Below the pieces are notes generated by a model. It searched no databases and was not told where the DNA came from. It worked only from the letters and a program-made list of their open reading frames with translations. 64,000 nt of DNA from Rhizophagus irregularis (Eukaryota; Glomeromycota; Glomeromycetes; Glomerales; Glomeraceae), in the NCBI RefSeq assembly GCF_026210795.1, contig NC_089460.1:2380501-2444500 (forward strand), given 5' to 3'. This document shows positions 11,090 to 22,328 of this stretch, piece after piece. Both the position numbers and the translations under genes were made by a program. Every line of letters starts with the position of its first letter. Within the stretch, counting starts at the first letter, position 1.

Positions 11090-12208
11090 AGCACCTTGGT
11101 ACCTTACATATATAAGTATTTTCTGGGGTCCTCACCTAATAGCATTTGGGAAGATATTAATAAAGGAAAAGCTGTTAGTTCTGGCAAATTTGCCGCCTCC
11201 TGCAAGTACTGTAAGAATACATGGTCACGCAGTGAAGTTTCAAAGCTCGAAGAGCATCTTTCAAACCATTGTCCAGAGTCGCCAGCAGCAGTTGTTAGAA
11301 GGTATATGACTAAAGTAATGGAATGGCAATATAAGTCCGATCTAAGTCATCCAAAAAAAGAAAATACTCTGAAGGTCAAAGTAACATGGATGATTACCAT
11401 GATTCAACAGAGCTTAACGAACAAAGATGTACACGAATTAATCGTGCATTAGTTAAATTTTTTATTGCATGTTTAGAGTAGTAGAACATCCCTTTTCCAT
11501 CAATTTTATAAAAGAGCTTAATGCTGGGTACAATACACCAATAAGGGAAGTACAGTCATCCTCCCATATAATCACACCCTTCGGGACCAAAAAAAAATGG
11601 TGTGACTATAATAATTATATATGATGTGATTAAAGGGAAGGTTTTTTTAATAAGTTTATTAGTAACTTGGGATTAATGTAAATATGCTTATAAGGGAGTT
11701 GTGATTATACAGGGGGTGACTATATGGGAGGACGACTGTATTAGTAAATCAACTACTTGAACGTGAATTAGCTCAAGTGAACTTCAAAGTTAATTCTGAG
11801 CTTGAAAAGGAAATGAATTTAACGTTAGGTTTGTTAAATTAAATAGGCTATCATATGTCATTTTTATTTAATCTTACTTACTATATAATATTAATTTATA
11901 ATTTAGCCTTTGATGGTTGGACGTCTAGTACACATCGTTCAATTTGGAACTTCATTGTAATAACTCTGTCGCGTAAAGAATATCTTTATCAACTTTCTGA
12001 TTTGTCTGAAAATTCGCACACTACAGAATATCTAGTTACGGTAATTGAAAAGGTTATAGAAGGTATTGGAGAAGATTGAATATGTGCTGTAGTTTCTGAT
12101 AATGCGGCCAATGTTCGTAATGCACGAAAAATTATACATGAGAATCATCCAAAGATTGAGAATGTGCGATGCATTGCACATTCTATCAATTTAATTGCAT
12201 GTGACATC
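11090..12208 (+). pseudogene. hAT-family transposase, 5' part, split by insertions
   Basis: The first block (11096-11452) is a BED-type zinc finger: SCKYCKNTWSRS, LEEHLSNHC. After a decayed link the frame resumes with ELNAGYNTPIREV at ~11515-11550, is cut by the MITE at 11551-11740, and continues LVNQLLERELAQVN. The catalytic-core region follows with LAFDGWTSSTHRSIWNF (from ~11895), VVSDNAANVRNARKI and RCIAHSINLIACDI (to ~12206), typical of the DUF659/hAT fold. The reading stops at 12208, where the 3.5-kb element begins. A small intron probably lies near 11830-11895. hAT transposases cut and paste DNA; this copy is dead. Confidence 0.8.
11551..11740. mobile_element. Pogo-like MITE inside the hAT gene
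   Basis: Termini TACAGTCATCCTCCCATAT and ATATGGGAGGACGACTGTA are inverted and flanked by TA. It is 190 bp, non-coding. With one TA retained, the flanks read GAA-GTA-TTA-GTA, restoring the hAT frame (IREV/LVNQ), so the MITE entered an intact codon. Confidence 0.85.
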
Positions 12209-13164
12209 CACTGGTCAAAATCAAAAAAATCGGACATATGGAAAATTGGCCAAAAATCAGACCAAAATTGACTAACATTATAAATCGGCACATCTGATTG
12301 ATGCCAATCAGACAATTTGATAAAAATTCAGCAAAAAATCATTATATTTGATTGACGGCTGATTGATGCTAGTTGAAATCAAAAAAAAAATGGACAAATG
12401 GCAAATCAACCTAAAATTTGCCCAATATTCAAATATGCACTTCCGATTTATGAAAGATTGATAATTCAATAAAAATTCAATAAAAATCCAACAAAAATTC
12501 AGCAAAAAATCATTATATTTGATTGACGGCTGATTGATGCTGGTTGAAATAAAAAAAAAAAATGGACAAAATAGCAAATCAACTTAAAATTTGCCCAATA
12601 TTCAAATATGTACTTCAGATTTATGGAAAATTGACAATTCAATAAAAATTCAATAAAAATTTAGCAAAAAATTATCATATTTGATTAACAGCTTAAAATT
12701 TGCCTAATATTGTCTGATTTATGACACTTTTATATCAAATTGCACTGGTCAAAATCAAAACTTTTGGGCATGGACAAATTGGCTCAATTTCAGAAGTTAT
12801 TCGAATAAACGATTTTTCAAAATCATCTTATGATGTACTAAACCGCAGCCACAGTAAATTTAATCTGGCAATTAGTTGATCTATTACCGAATTTAGACTT
12901 TATTTAAACTAAAGTTTTGAAACTTTATCTTCATCTAACTTCATTCCTAAACAAAACGGTTTTAAACGTTTTGGGATTTTTTTTTAATTTTTTATTGGAA
13001 ATAATGTTTCAATTTTTAACATTTTTATTTTTTACGAAACGTTTTTTAACTTTTCATTTAATATTTTCAATCAGAACATTAGTTAACGTTCTGATTTTAT
13101 TAATTTTTTTTTGCAAAACTATTACTTTAAAAAACGTTTTCTAACATTTTTTTTTATACTTTTA

Positions 13165-15095
13165 AATAGGAAATTGACTCCTACTTGGATACTGAATTCC
13201 AAAGGTAAGTTTTGAAGAATTTCTTCGAAACTTTATAAAAAAAACGTTTTCTAACATTTTTTTTATACTTTTATATAGGAAATCGGCTCCTATTTGGATA
13301 CCGAATTCCAAAGGTAAGTTTCAAAGAATTTTTTCAAAACTTTATAAAAAAAAACATTTTCTAACGTTTTTTTTATACTTTTATATAGGAAATCAGCTTC
13401 TACTTGGATACTGATTTCCAAAGGTAAGTTTCGAAAATCCCGCAAGTAAAGTTTCGATTTTCAAAACTTTTTGACACAAATTAATAAAAAAAACGTTTAA
13501 TTCAACATTTTTTTTATTATTTTTTATTATTTTTTTTTGCAGGAAATCGGCTCCAAATTGGATACCGGAATTCCGCAAGTAAAGTTTCAAAGTTTTGAAA
13601 CTTTACGAAATTTAATAAAAAAACATTTAAATTAACGTTTTTTTTATTAGATTTTATTATTTTTTTTGCAGGGAAATCAGCTCCAAATTGTACCGGAATT
13701 CTGCAGGTAAAGTTTCGTTAAAACTTTTTGACGCAAATTAATAAAAAAAAATGTTTAATTTAACATTTTTTTTATTATTTTTTATTATTCTTTTTTTTTT
13801 GTAAGGAATCAGCTCCGATTTGGATACCAATCCCACAGGTAAAGTTTCGAAGTTTCTTTTCGAAACTTAATGAAAAATATTTATTAACGTTTTTTTTTAT
13901 TTTTTTGTAGGAAATCGGCTCTGAAGCTTGGATACCGAATTTCAGGTAAGTTTCAAAATAAAATTTTTGAAACTTTATTTAAAAAAACTGTTAACTTTTT
14001 TTTCTTTTTGTAGGGAAATCGGCAAAATCTCTTCGGTCAGGTTTCAGAAGGTAAAACTGAAAGATTTTATTAATTTATCTAACGAATGTTACTAACGTTC
14101 GTTCTTATTTTTTGTAGGGCAGGGAAGCCGATGGACAAATTTCGGTCTTCCATTCTGAAGGTATAAACCTTTAAAATTTTTTATTTTATTTACTCTATTT
14201 TAACGAACACTAACTAACGTTCGTTCTTACGTTTTGTAGGTCCATGGCTTCTTGCGCGGTATTTCAAAGGTAGAAAATTTTCTTTTTTCTTTTTTATTTA
14301 CACAAAATGTTGACTAACTTTTGTTTATTTGAATTTTTCTTTTTTGTAAGTACAGGAATCTAAAACCAGATTTAGGTTTTCGGCTCTCTGGTTTCTGTCT
14401 ATCTGAATGGAATTTCGAAGGTACTTCTTCGAAATTTTGCATTTTTTTTTGTATTTTTATTTGAATGAAATGTTGACTAACGTTTCGATTTTCTTTCTTT
14501 TTTAGAGTTTTGGCTTCCTGGGCGGTATTTCGAAGGTGAAACTTCGAAAAAAAATTTTTTTTTTTATTTTATTTTAACGAACGTTAACTAACATTCGTTC
14601 TTAATTTTGTAGGTCTAGAACACCAAAGTGCAGGGCTCTGATTTGGCCAAATCTTTGTATTTTTGAAACTTAATAAAAAAACGTTAATTTAACGTTTTTT
14701 ATATTTTTTTATAGGAAATTAGCTCCAAATTGGCCAATCCTATAGGTAAAGTTTCAAAGTTTCTTCTAACTTCGAAACTTTCATAAAAAACGTTTAATTT
14801 TAACGTTTTTTATATTTTTTATAGGAAATCAGCTCTGAATTGGCCAATCCTATAGGTAAAGTTTCATATTTTCGAAACTTAATAAAAAAAACGTTTATTT
14901 TAACGTTTTTAATTTGTTATTATTTTTTTTGCAGAGAAATCAGCTCCAATTTGGATACCGGAATCCCGCAGGTAAAGTTTTGATTTTTAAAACTTTTTGA
15001 CGAAACTTAATAAAAATGTTTAATTTAACATTTTTTATTATATTTTATTAATTTTTTTGTATTTTAATGTTTTTTCTTTTTTTTTGTAGGAAAAT
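13165..15095 (+). repeat. Micro-exon array 1: ~17 exon/intron-like units
   Basis: About 17 units of ~105-150 bp. The commonest block is ~36 nt, beginning GAAATCGGCTCC and ending CCGCAG or CCAAAG, followed by GTAAAG or GTAAGT. The spacer then carries a hairpin such as ACGTTTAATTTAACGT, a long T tract and TATAG, TGTAG or TGCAG directly before the next block. Acceptors lie near 13168, 13278, 13388, 13543, 13670, 13909, 14012, 14117, 14239, 14503, 14612, 14713, 14822, 14934 and 15089. Units near 14100-14650 have different exon sequences (for example TTGGCTTCCTGGGCGGTATT) but keep the splice-like borders. In the commonest block all three frames are open. Whether it is transcribed or spliced cannot be seen from sequence. 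Confidence 0.75.
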
Positions 15096-15199
15096 CATCT
15101 CCAATTTGTAGAAACAAATGGGAATTAAGGAATTTAACGTATACCGGATTTGTTAGAAAGTTGGGATAATTTTTGGTGAAATTGTTTTATATGTATATG

Positions 15200-15480
15200 T
15201 AATATTTTAAATTTCAGAATAAAATTTACTGTAATTTGCGATACAATTTATAATACAAATCAGAATAAATTTTTTACTACAAATCGGAATAAATTTTACT
15301 ACAAATCAGAATAAATTTTACTACAAATTGGAATAAATCTTACTACAATTCAGAATAAATTTTACTACAAATTGGAATAAATTTTACTACAAATCAGAAT
15401 AAATTTTACTACAATTCAGAAAATTTTGTTACAAATTTACCATAATTCAGAATAAATTCACTGCAATTCGGTAAATTTAT
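15200..15480. repeat. ~22-bp minisatellite
   Basis: Degenerate tandem copies of AATAAATTTTACTACAAATC (CAG or TGG variants at the end) fill this stretch in the right end of the 12209-15672 element. Confidence 0.7.
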
Positions 15481-15675
15481 GAATAATATTTTTTAAACAA
15501 TTCGGATTAAAAATACTAAGCAATTCAGATACAATTCAGACATTCTGATCGGCATCAATCGGCCTGCCAATCAGAACTTTGCCTAAATTAATAAATTGGC
15601 CATCTTTATCACCAAATTCAGCCTAAAATCAGACATCCAATTTCTAGCCGATTTGGACTATTTCGACCAGTGATC

Positions 15676-15964
15676 TTATCTATGTATATAAAATATTAAG
15701 TTTTTTCTTTTACTTACCATTTAAAAATAATTGCTATATTTGCTTATAAACTTTTTTGTCATATTTAATAAAAGTGAAAAATAATGGAAAAGTGATAAGC
15801 AGTAATGGGAAAAAAGAAGTGGTTATTACCGTTATTTTTGAATATTGATTAAAAAAATTTTTTTTATTTTTTATTAAATCTGAGTTACGTAAATATGTAA
15901 CATATATTTAATTTGGATTTGTGTAATGTTAATCTTACTAAAATATTAAATTTTTATAAAAATC
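15676..15964. other. AT-rich junction between hAT and Plavaka relics
   Basis: Probably the decayed continuation of the hAT gene; no frame can be supported. Confidence 0.35.
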
Positions 15965-16668
15965 TTAATTTAGACTAATTCCAAAAATCGGCACATATGT
16001 ACTAAATTCTGATTCATTATAGTACTTGCTAACTGCTCGAATACAATCTTCACTGGCAGTCATATTTGTATAACTATACCAAGAAATAATTGTATTATTA
16101 GTAATTAACTCCTCATTTAAATCATCATCTAAATCAAAAAAATCATTTAAAGCTGTAAGAAAACAGCTTAATGCTAGTAAAGCTTCAGAAGCGAGACTAT
16201 TTTTTTCCTTATAAATATCAAAAAATTCATCAAAATTTTCCAATGCAAATTTTCCTAATATAATCCATTTAACGATGTGGCTTTTTAAGATTTTTTCTGT
16301 TTAGTTTGACACATTAAATGTTTTAAAGTTAATTTGATTTGAACCTATAAAATAAATGGTTTTTAAAATAAAGATGGATATTATTAAAAAAGGATTTTAA
16401 AAATATACTAACTGTATTAATAATTTGTCCTATTGCTTCACGCTTGTTACTTAATCTATATGGGATTTTGACATAATCTTTATGCAAAAACTCATAGGGT
16501 TCTGTTGTAAAACTATTAATAGCACCAAATCCTTCAATTGAATTAATGATGTGATACATCCAATTGTGTAATTTGGGCAATTTAAGTTCAGATCGGGAAT
16601 AGCTTTGGAATAGTTTCACAAATAATGTTGCCCAATCTGTTATTAATTTCTATAACATCAGAAAATTT

Positions 16669-17169
16669 GTTTAGGCGCGCGTAATTTAGTGTAATATTTT
16701 GAAGGTGGTGTAAAATTTTGAAATATTACACTAAAAACGTAATATTACAAAAGTTTACGCTCTTAAATTTAAATAATTATAGTAATTTAAGAATATCTCG
16801 CTATCTACTGATCCAATCAAGACGATCTATAGCTCATTGGAATCAGCTCATCAAGACGAATCGAATGGTAGTAAAATCGTATCTTTACGTTTGATAGATG
16901 ATTTTCTATTAATTTAAAACTTTACTGCATACTATAGAGCGTTCTATTAACTGTAGAAATGCCGATTTTACTACCATTCGATCCGTCTTGATGAGCTGAT
17001 TCCAATGAGCTATAGATCGTCTTGATTGGATCAGTAGATGACGAGATATTCTTAAATTACTATAATTATTTAAATTTAAGAGCGTAAACTTTTGTAATAT
17101 TACGTTTTTAGTGTAATATTTCAAAATTTTACACTACCTTCAAAATATTACACTAAATTACGCCTAAAC
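16669..17169. mobile_element. 501-bp foldback element with ~230-bp arms
   Basis: The element begins GTTTAGGCG and ends CGCCTAAAC; the whole left half (TAATATTACA, GAGCGTAAA, CTACTGATCCAATCAAGACG) is repeated inverted in the right half. AAATTT flanks both sides. Each arm carries the GATTCGTCTTGATGAG motif of the 1-kb tandem repeat (rc at ~16845, direct at ~16980). It sits just after an intron acceptor of the Plavaka gene. Non-coding. Confidence 0.85.
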
Positions 17170-17485
17170 AAATTTCCTGATGAATAAAAATATATATCAA
17201 TAGCCAAAGTAAATAAAATGCACTTAAAAAAATACCTTAAATTCCATAAGTTCTGATTTCAAAAAGTATTCCTTTCAGCTAAATAAATACATTTTATTCC
17301 ATCGATAATAAACATCAACCAATGTATCATCTTGTTTTTTGGAATTTTGTTCTATGCTATATTTTATTATCAACCCTTTAATTACAAAAAGAAATACTTT
17401 CATCATACTATGATATTCATTAGCTGTGAATAACTTGATATTTTTAAGCCATGTTTGAAAATTTTGAGCCCCAGAAATCTAGGAA

Positions 17486-20199
17486 TAGAGGTGTACTCCA
17501 GTGAAATCCGTTCAATCCGTCATCCGATCCAATCAAAAAACGGATCATCCAGATTAAGAATGAACGGATTGCGGATAATCCGGATGGATCCGTTAGATAA
17601 CATCGGATTGATCGGATGTTACACGGATGACCGGATTGACCAGATTGATCAGATAATCTGGTCAAATTCATAACTTTTTTTTTTTTTTTTAACATAAATA
17701 TTTTTTTTTAAAAAAAAACACCTTTTTTTCTTTAGGACGGACTTGGACTTGGACTTCGGAATGACTTGGACGGCTTGAATTTTGAAAAGTAAGTGTAAAT
17801 TTCTTTTTCTTTGTCTTGGGAACGTCACTAAACGTTCCTTTACTTCATTTCTTTAGGGGACGCCTGCCTGGAACTCAATTTCAGCTTGGGCTATAAAGGT
17901 AAGTTGGGGGAGGGTAATTTTGATTTTTTGTTTGTCTTTGGGAACGTCATTAACGTTCCTTTTGCTTTTTTTCTTTAGGAGACGCCTTCCCGGATTTGGA
18001 TTTCATAAAGGTAAGTTGGGGGAGGGTATTTTCGGGTTTTTTTTGTCTTTGGGAATGTCATTAACGTTCCTTTTGCTTTTTTTCTTTAGGTGACGCCCTT
18101 CCTAACCTGGATTTCGGCTTGGGCTATTAAAGTAAGTTGGGGAAATTAATTTTTGTTTTTTTTTTTGTCTTTAGGAACGTCATTAACGTTCCTTTTGCTT
18201 TTTTTCTTTAGGTGACACCCTTCCTAACCTGAATTTCGGCTTGGGCTATTAAAGTAAGTTGGGGAGGTTATTTTTGAGTTTTTTTTTGTCTTTGGGAACG
18301 TAATTAACGTTCCTTTTGCTTCTTTTCTTTAGGTAACGCCCTTCCTGGATCTTGATTTCAGCTTGGGCTATTAAAGTAAGTTGGGGAAGTTAATTTTTGT
18401 TTTTTTTTTGTCTTTAGGAACGTCATTAACGTTCCTTTTGCTTCTTTTCTTTAGGTGACGCCCTTCCTGGACCTGGATTTCGGCTTGGGCTATTAAAGTA
18501 AGTTGGGGAGGGTGTTTTATCTTTTTTTTTTGTCTTTAGAAACGTCATTAATGTTCCTTTTGCTTCTTTCCTTTAGGTGACGCCCTTCCTAACCTGGATT
18601 TCGGCTTGGGCTATTAAAGTAAGTTGGGGAGGTTATTTTTGAGTTTTTTTTGTCTTTGGGAACGTAATTAACGTTCCTTTTGCTTCTTTTCTTTAGGTGA
18701 CGCCCTTCCTGGACCTTGATTTCAGCTTGGGCTATTAAAGTAAGTTGGGGAAGTTAATTTTTGTTTTTTTTTGTCTTTAGGAACGTCATTAACGTTCCTT
18801 TTGCTTCTTTTCTTTAGGTGATGCCATTCCTAACCTGGATTTTGGCTTGGGCTATTAAAGTAAGTTGGGGAGGTTATTTTTGGTTTTTTTTTTGTCTTTG
18901 GGAACGTAATTAACGTTCCTTTTGCTTCTTTTCTTTAGGTGACGCCCTTCCTGGATCTGGATTTCGGCTTGGGCTATTAAAGTAAGTTGAGGGAGGGTGT
19001 TTTGCTTATTTTTTTTTTAGGAACGTCAATAACGTTCCTTTTGCTTCTTTTCTTTAGGTAACGCCCTTCCTAACCTAGATTTCGGCTTAGGCTATTAAAG
19101 TAAGTTGGGTAGGTTATTTTTGGGTTTTTTTTGTCTTTGGGAACGTAACTAACGTTCCTTTTGCTTTTTTCTTTAGGTGACGCCATTCCTAACCTGGATT
19201 TCGGCTTGGGCTATTAAAGTAAGTTGGGGAGGGTGTTTTATCTTTTTTTTTTGTCTTTAGGAACGTCATTAACGTTCCTTTTGCTTCTTTTCTTTAGGAG
19301 ACGCCCTCCCGGATTTGGATTTCATAAAGGTAAGTAAGTTGGAGAGGTTATTTTTGAGTTTTTTTTGTCTTTAGGAACGTAATTAACGTTCCTTTTGCTT
19401 CTTTTCTTTAGGTGACGCCCTTCCTGGACCTGGATTTTGGCTTGGGCTATTAAAGTAAGTTGGGAGGGTGTTTTATCTTTTTTTTTTGTCTTTAGGAACG
19501 TCATTAACGTTCCTTTTGCTTCTTTTCTTTAGGAGACGCCCTCCCGGATTTGGATTTCATAAAGGTAAGTTGGGGAGGTTATTTTTGAGTTTTTTTTGTC
19601 TTTGGGAACGTAATCAACGTTCCTTTTGCTTCTTTTCTTTAGGTGACGCCCTTCCTGGACCTGGATTTTGGCTTGGGCTATTAAAGTAAGTTGGGGAAGG
19701 GTTTTTTATCTTTTTTTTTGTCTTTAGGAACGTAACTAACGTTCCTTTTGCTTCTTTCTTTAGGAGGACGCCTCTTGGACCTGGATTTCGGCATGGATTA
19801 TAAAGGTAAGTTGGGGGAAAGGTATTTTTGTTTTTTGTTTTTAGGAACGTAATTAACGTTCCTTTTGCTTCTTTTTTTTAGGGAGACACCTTCTTGGACC
19901 TCTAAATCTTAAACTTTTTATAAATATTGTGTCAACTAATTTGTTAAAAATCATTTGTAATAATGTAAAAATAAATACTATGTTTATTATTATAAAATTC
20001 TAATTGTTAATTAATATTAATAAAAAGTATTAAGTAGAAAAAACTGAATTCGGATTCACCGGATTCACCGGATTGACCGGATTATTCAGATATCCGGTCA
20101 ACCATCCGGTCAAATTGGTGAGCAAGTATTGACCGGATATCCGATGATTCAGATGGATGACCAGATATCCGGATTGACTGGATTCGAAGCATACCTCTA
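17486..20199. mobile_element. 2.7-kb TIR element with 8-bp duplication carrying micro-exon array 2
   Basis: The left end TAGAGGTGTACTCC and right end GAAGCATACCTCTA are inverted. TCTAGGAA (17478-17485) and CCTAGGAA (20200-20207) form an 8-bp duplication with one mismatch. Subterminal repeats of CGGATTGACCGGAT type occupy ~17500-17660 and ~20045-20190. Joining the flanks restores a Plavaka reading (ATIPRFLGLK), so the insertion point is supported independently. No transposase is inside. The ends resemble the small MITE at 303-746. Confidence 0.8.
17728..19900 (+). repeat. Micro-exon array 2: 19 units of ~121 bp
   Basis: There are nineteen TTTAG acceptors (ending near 17735, 17856, 17978, 18089, 18211, 18332, 18454, 18576, 18696, 18817, 18938, 19057, 19176, 19297, 19411, 19532, 19642, 19763, 19881). 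Each is followed by a 32-43-nt block of the type GTGACGCCCTTCCTGGACCT...GGCTTGGGCTAT and by GTAAGTTGGGG. The spacer has a perfect 7-bp stem GGAACGT-AATTA-ACGTTCC, then CTTTTGCTTCTTTTCTTTAG. The 17880 unit ends TATAAAG|GTAAGT; with the shorter GACGCC start, a 42-nt block is obtained that keeps one frame open with a Gly codon split G|GT, whereas most units end TATTAAA. Spacing is very regular, suggesting recent expansion. Confidence 0.85.
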
Positions 20200-21011
20200 C
20201 CTAGGAATTGTGGCTAATTGTTCGTCAAGCTTATCAACTGCTGCTTAACCACATATATTTTTCAACATTTCTCATGTATAAATTACTTGATATTTATACA
20301 AGCCTAAGTCAAGGTGGTGCATTCTGTCTGGGTATTTTGCCAAATATATATCAAGTTGACTAAAGAATTACATTGTACGGTTAGTTTATTAATATATTTT
20401 ATTAATTAATTATGATAAAAATAACTTATGGGTATTTCCAAAAGATATTGTTCATGTTGTACATCGAATTTTGATGTGCAGGTTACTGATATAAAATATC
20501 TATCATCATTTTTGGTGTTCTTAACTCTATTTGATTATTGCTCAATCTTAAATTATTCAGATCTTCACCAGAAATTAAACATTTGTGACAAGAATGATTA
20601 CTATTAACTGAGTATGTTAATGTTTGTGTAGTATTTTCTGAAAGATCTCCTAACAAGGTGGATATATGCAGAAAATACTACATATCTCCATTATTTGTTT
20701 GTAAGTCAAAGCCCGATCTTTGTATGACAAGAGTGAATGCATTATGACGTCAAATGCATACTGAAACAAAGCTATTTTTGCCAGCAAAAAACTTCTCAAT
20801 CTTTTTTCTGAATTTGTTTTTGCTTTTAACATTGGAAGATAGCAGAAAAGGACTTTAGCATCAGGTTTATTCTGACGCCAGTTGGATATATTCCCCAAAG
20901 TCAAGTACACTGGGTGTTTGCTTAACTTTCCTGGTTACAAGTAGTGGCGTCAGAATAAAGAATTATTGATAAAACATTTGCTGTATTGGGGAGTGTTTTT
21001 TGCATCTTTTT

Positions 21012-21188
21012 TATACATGCTGCCCAAATTATTTTGGGATGCCATAATTATAATTTGGGATGTCGTAATTCATCCAGTTTATATATAATTTACTATGTAA
21101 AGTGCCAAAATAATTTGGGATGTCATAATTGAATTTGGGATTTTACTTATAATTACAGCAGTCCAAAATAATTTGGGTGGCATGTATA
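21012..21188. mobile_element. MITE in the Plavaka gene
   Basis: TATACATGCTGCCCAAATTA on the left and its near-inverse ending GGCATGTATA on the right, with internal AATAATTTGGGATGTCATAA repeats. It is 177 bp and non-coding. A TA target is likely. Confidence 0.7.
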
Positions 21189-21245
21189 ATCTTTTCCCAC
21201 CATTTTCCATTGAATTGTTCGCTATAAATTCTTTGGTTTTGATAT

Positions 21246-21738
21246 TATAATGGTCGTCAGGCTGGATGTGTAGTCACTACGTTCCTCCACCTCAGCCTTA
21301 TGGCCTTGCAGTACCTACATGGCCCCTACGGGGCTCAGGCATCCCCCATATATTTTCCACAATCCTCCATATAGATCTTCCACAAAAATATATACCAAAA
21401 AAGGATAAAATAAAGAAAAAGAGAAGAAAATAAGAGGGAATCAGAAGAGTGTGGAGGATGTGGAGGATGTTTTAAAAATATTGGGAGAGGATTCCCTCAG
21501 AAAAAAGTTTTGATTTTACCCCCAGATCCTCTACATCTGAAACATCTTCTACATGTACAGGATTCCATTAGTTTTCCTAATGGAAGCAGTGAGACAGCAA
21601 ACCAGGTAGATTAACAGGTAAGCCCCTAGAAATTCTGTAGAGCCAGTAAGACTAACCCCATCCTATCCTCGTCAGAAAAAATAAGTAATTGAACAATGGT
21701 AAACCATAAGTAATATATAAGAATACTTAACACGAAAT
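21246..21738. other. Unassigned stretch with a locally GC-rich patch
   Basis: 21250-21350 is unusually GC-rich for the window (GGCCCCTACGGGGC at ~21318-21331 forms a stem) and is followed by purine-rich sequence with GTGGAGGATGTGGAGGATG near 21450. No frame, tRNA fold or known RNA is apparent. Confidence 0.3.
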
Positions 21739-22119
21739 ATGCATATGATGAACTTGCATATCACCACTTCTCTTGCTAAAGATCTCGGACTCGATCTTGT
21801 AGATATCTATGGAATCCGTAAATAGACCCAAATGCAGGTTTCACCTCTTAACGATTCCAACATAGTAGCGGAGATGATCAGAAACCTTCTGATCAAAGAA
21901 TTCAGAAAGCACCTCAAGATAAACAGACTCTGATACAACTGTTGTAAAACTGAGTTGTGGAAGCGGCATGAGAAAGCTGAGAAGGCTTATAAACAGACAG
22001 TAGAAAAGAAAGAAAAAGCGGAAGATGCTCTTGGTCAATCATATGAGGAAGCTAGAAAAGAGCAAATTATGGTAAGACTAGCTTTTGAGCAGCTTGGATT
22101 TAATATATATGTGGATTGA
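21739..22119 (+). pseudogene. Coiled-coil ORF relic of the Maverick/plasmid-like element
   Basis: One frame runs from ATG 21739 to TGA 22119 with only two internal stops: an N-terminal hydrophobic/Asp-rich part (AKDLGLDLVDIYGIRK) and a Lys/Glu-rich helical part (KAYKQTVEKKEKAEDALGQ). Its place directly upstream of the helicase relic suggests the same element. The family is not recognised. Confidence 0.4.
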
Positions 22120-22328
22120 AAAAGAGGAAGGGAAGATTTAGAGCAGTCGTAAAGGTTTGTAGTTTATAGTTTTTTTTTACCCCTATAAGATAACCAGGTA
22201 TGACTGGAAGACCGCAGAACCGCAGAACCGCAGGATAACCAGGTAGAAGTGCAGATTTTTGGAAAAAATATTCGGCAATTGAAGATTAGGTAACTATAAA
22301 TTAGTACTCAATTTGATAGAATGAAAAA

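Larger units (their letters stand above)
12209..15672. mobile_element. 3.5-kb TIR element carrying micro-exon array 1
   Basis: The left end CACTGGTCAAAATC (12209) and right end GACCAGTG (15672) are inverted and flanked by ATC (12206-12208, 15673-15675). This is a possible 3-bp target duplication as in CACTA-like elements, though three bases is weak. The left ~700 bp and right ~150 bp hold repeated segments such as TGATTGACGGCTGATTGATG and AATTTGCCCAATATTC. The centre is the array described separately. No transposase is present. It interrupts the hAT gene. Confidence 0.65.
15965..21245 (-). pseudogene. Plavaka/KDZ-like transposase gene, split by three nested elements
   Basis: Read on the minus strand the pieces are, in order: GKWWEK (~21200), ILYSDATTCNQ and YLTLGNISNWRQNKPDAK (20910-20650), LDEQLATIPRFLGLKIF (across 20230 and 17470), a stretch ending KEYFLKSELMEFK (~17240), an intron, TDWATLFVKLFQSYSRSE and LPKLHNWMYHIINSI (~16640-16540), then SFTTEPYEFLHKDYVKIPYR (16510-16450), and a C-terminal piece (16243-15965). 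SDATTC-like, LGNI, LPKLH and NTEASERLH-like blocks are hallmarks I associate with fungal Plavaka transposases. The gene is cut by elements at 16669-17169, 17486-20199 and 21012-21188 and has additional stops. Family assignment is from memory of the motifs. Confidence 0.7.

Noticed and set aside
12201-15680. 8-bp target duplication for the array 1 element
   Set aside because: Only ATC matches on both sides; an 8-bp repeat like those of elements 2 and 3 is not present.
17728-19900. CRISPR-like array
   Set aside because: Regular repeats, but spacers are not unique, the unit is ~121 bp with splice-like borders, and the organism is a eukaryote.
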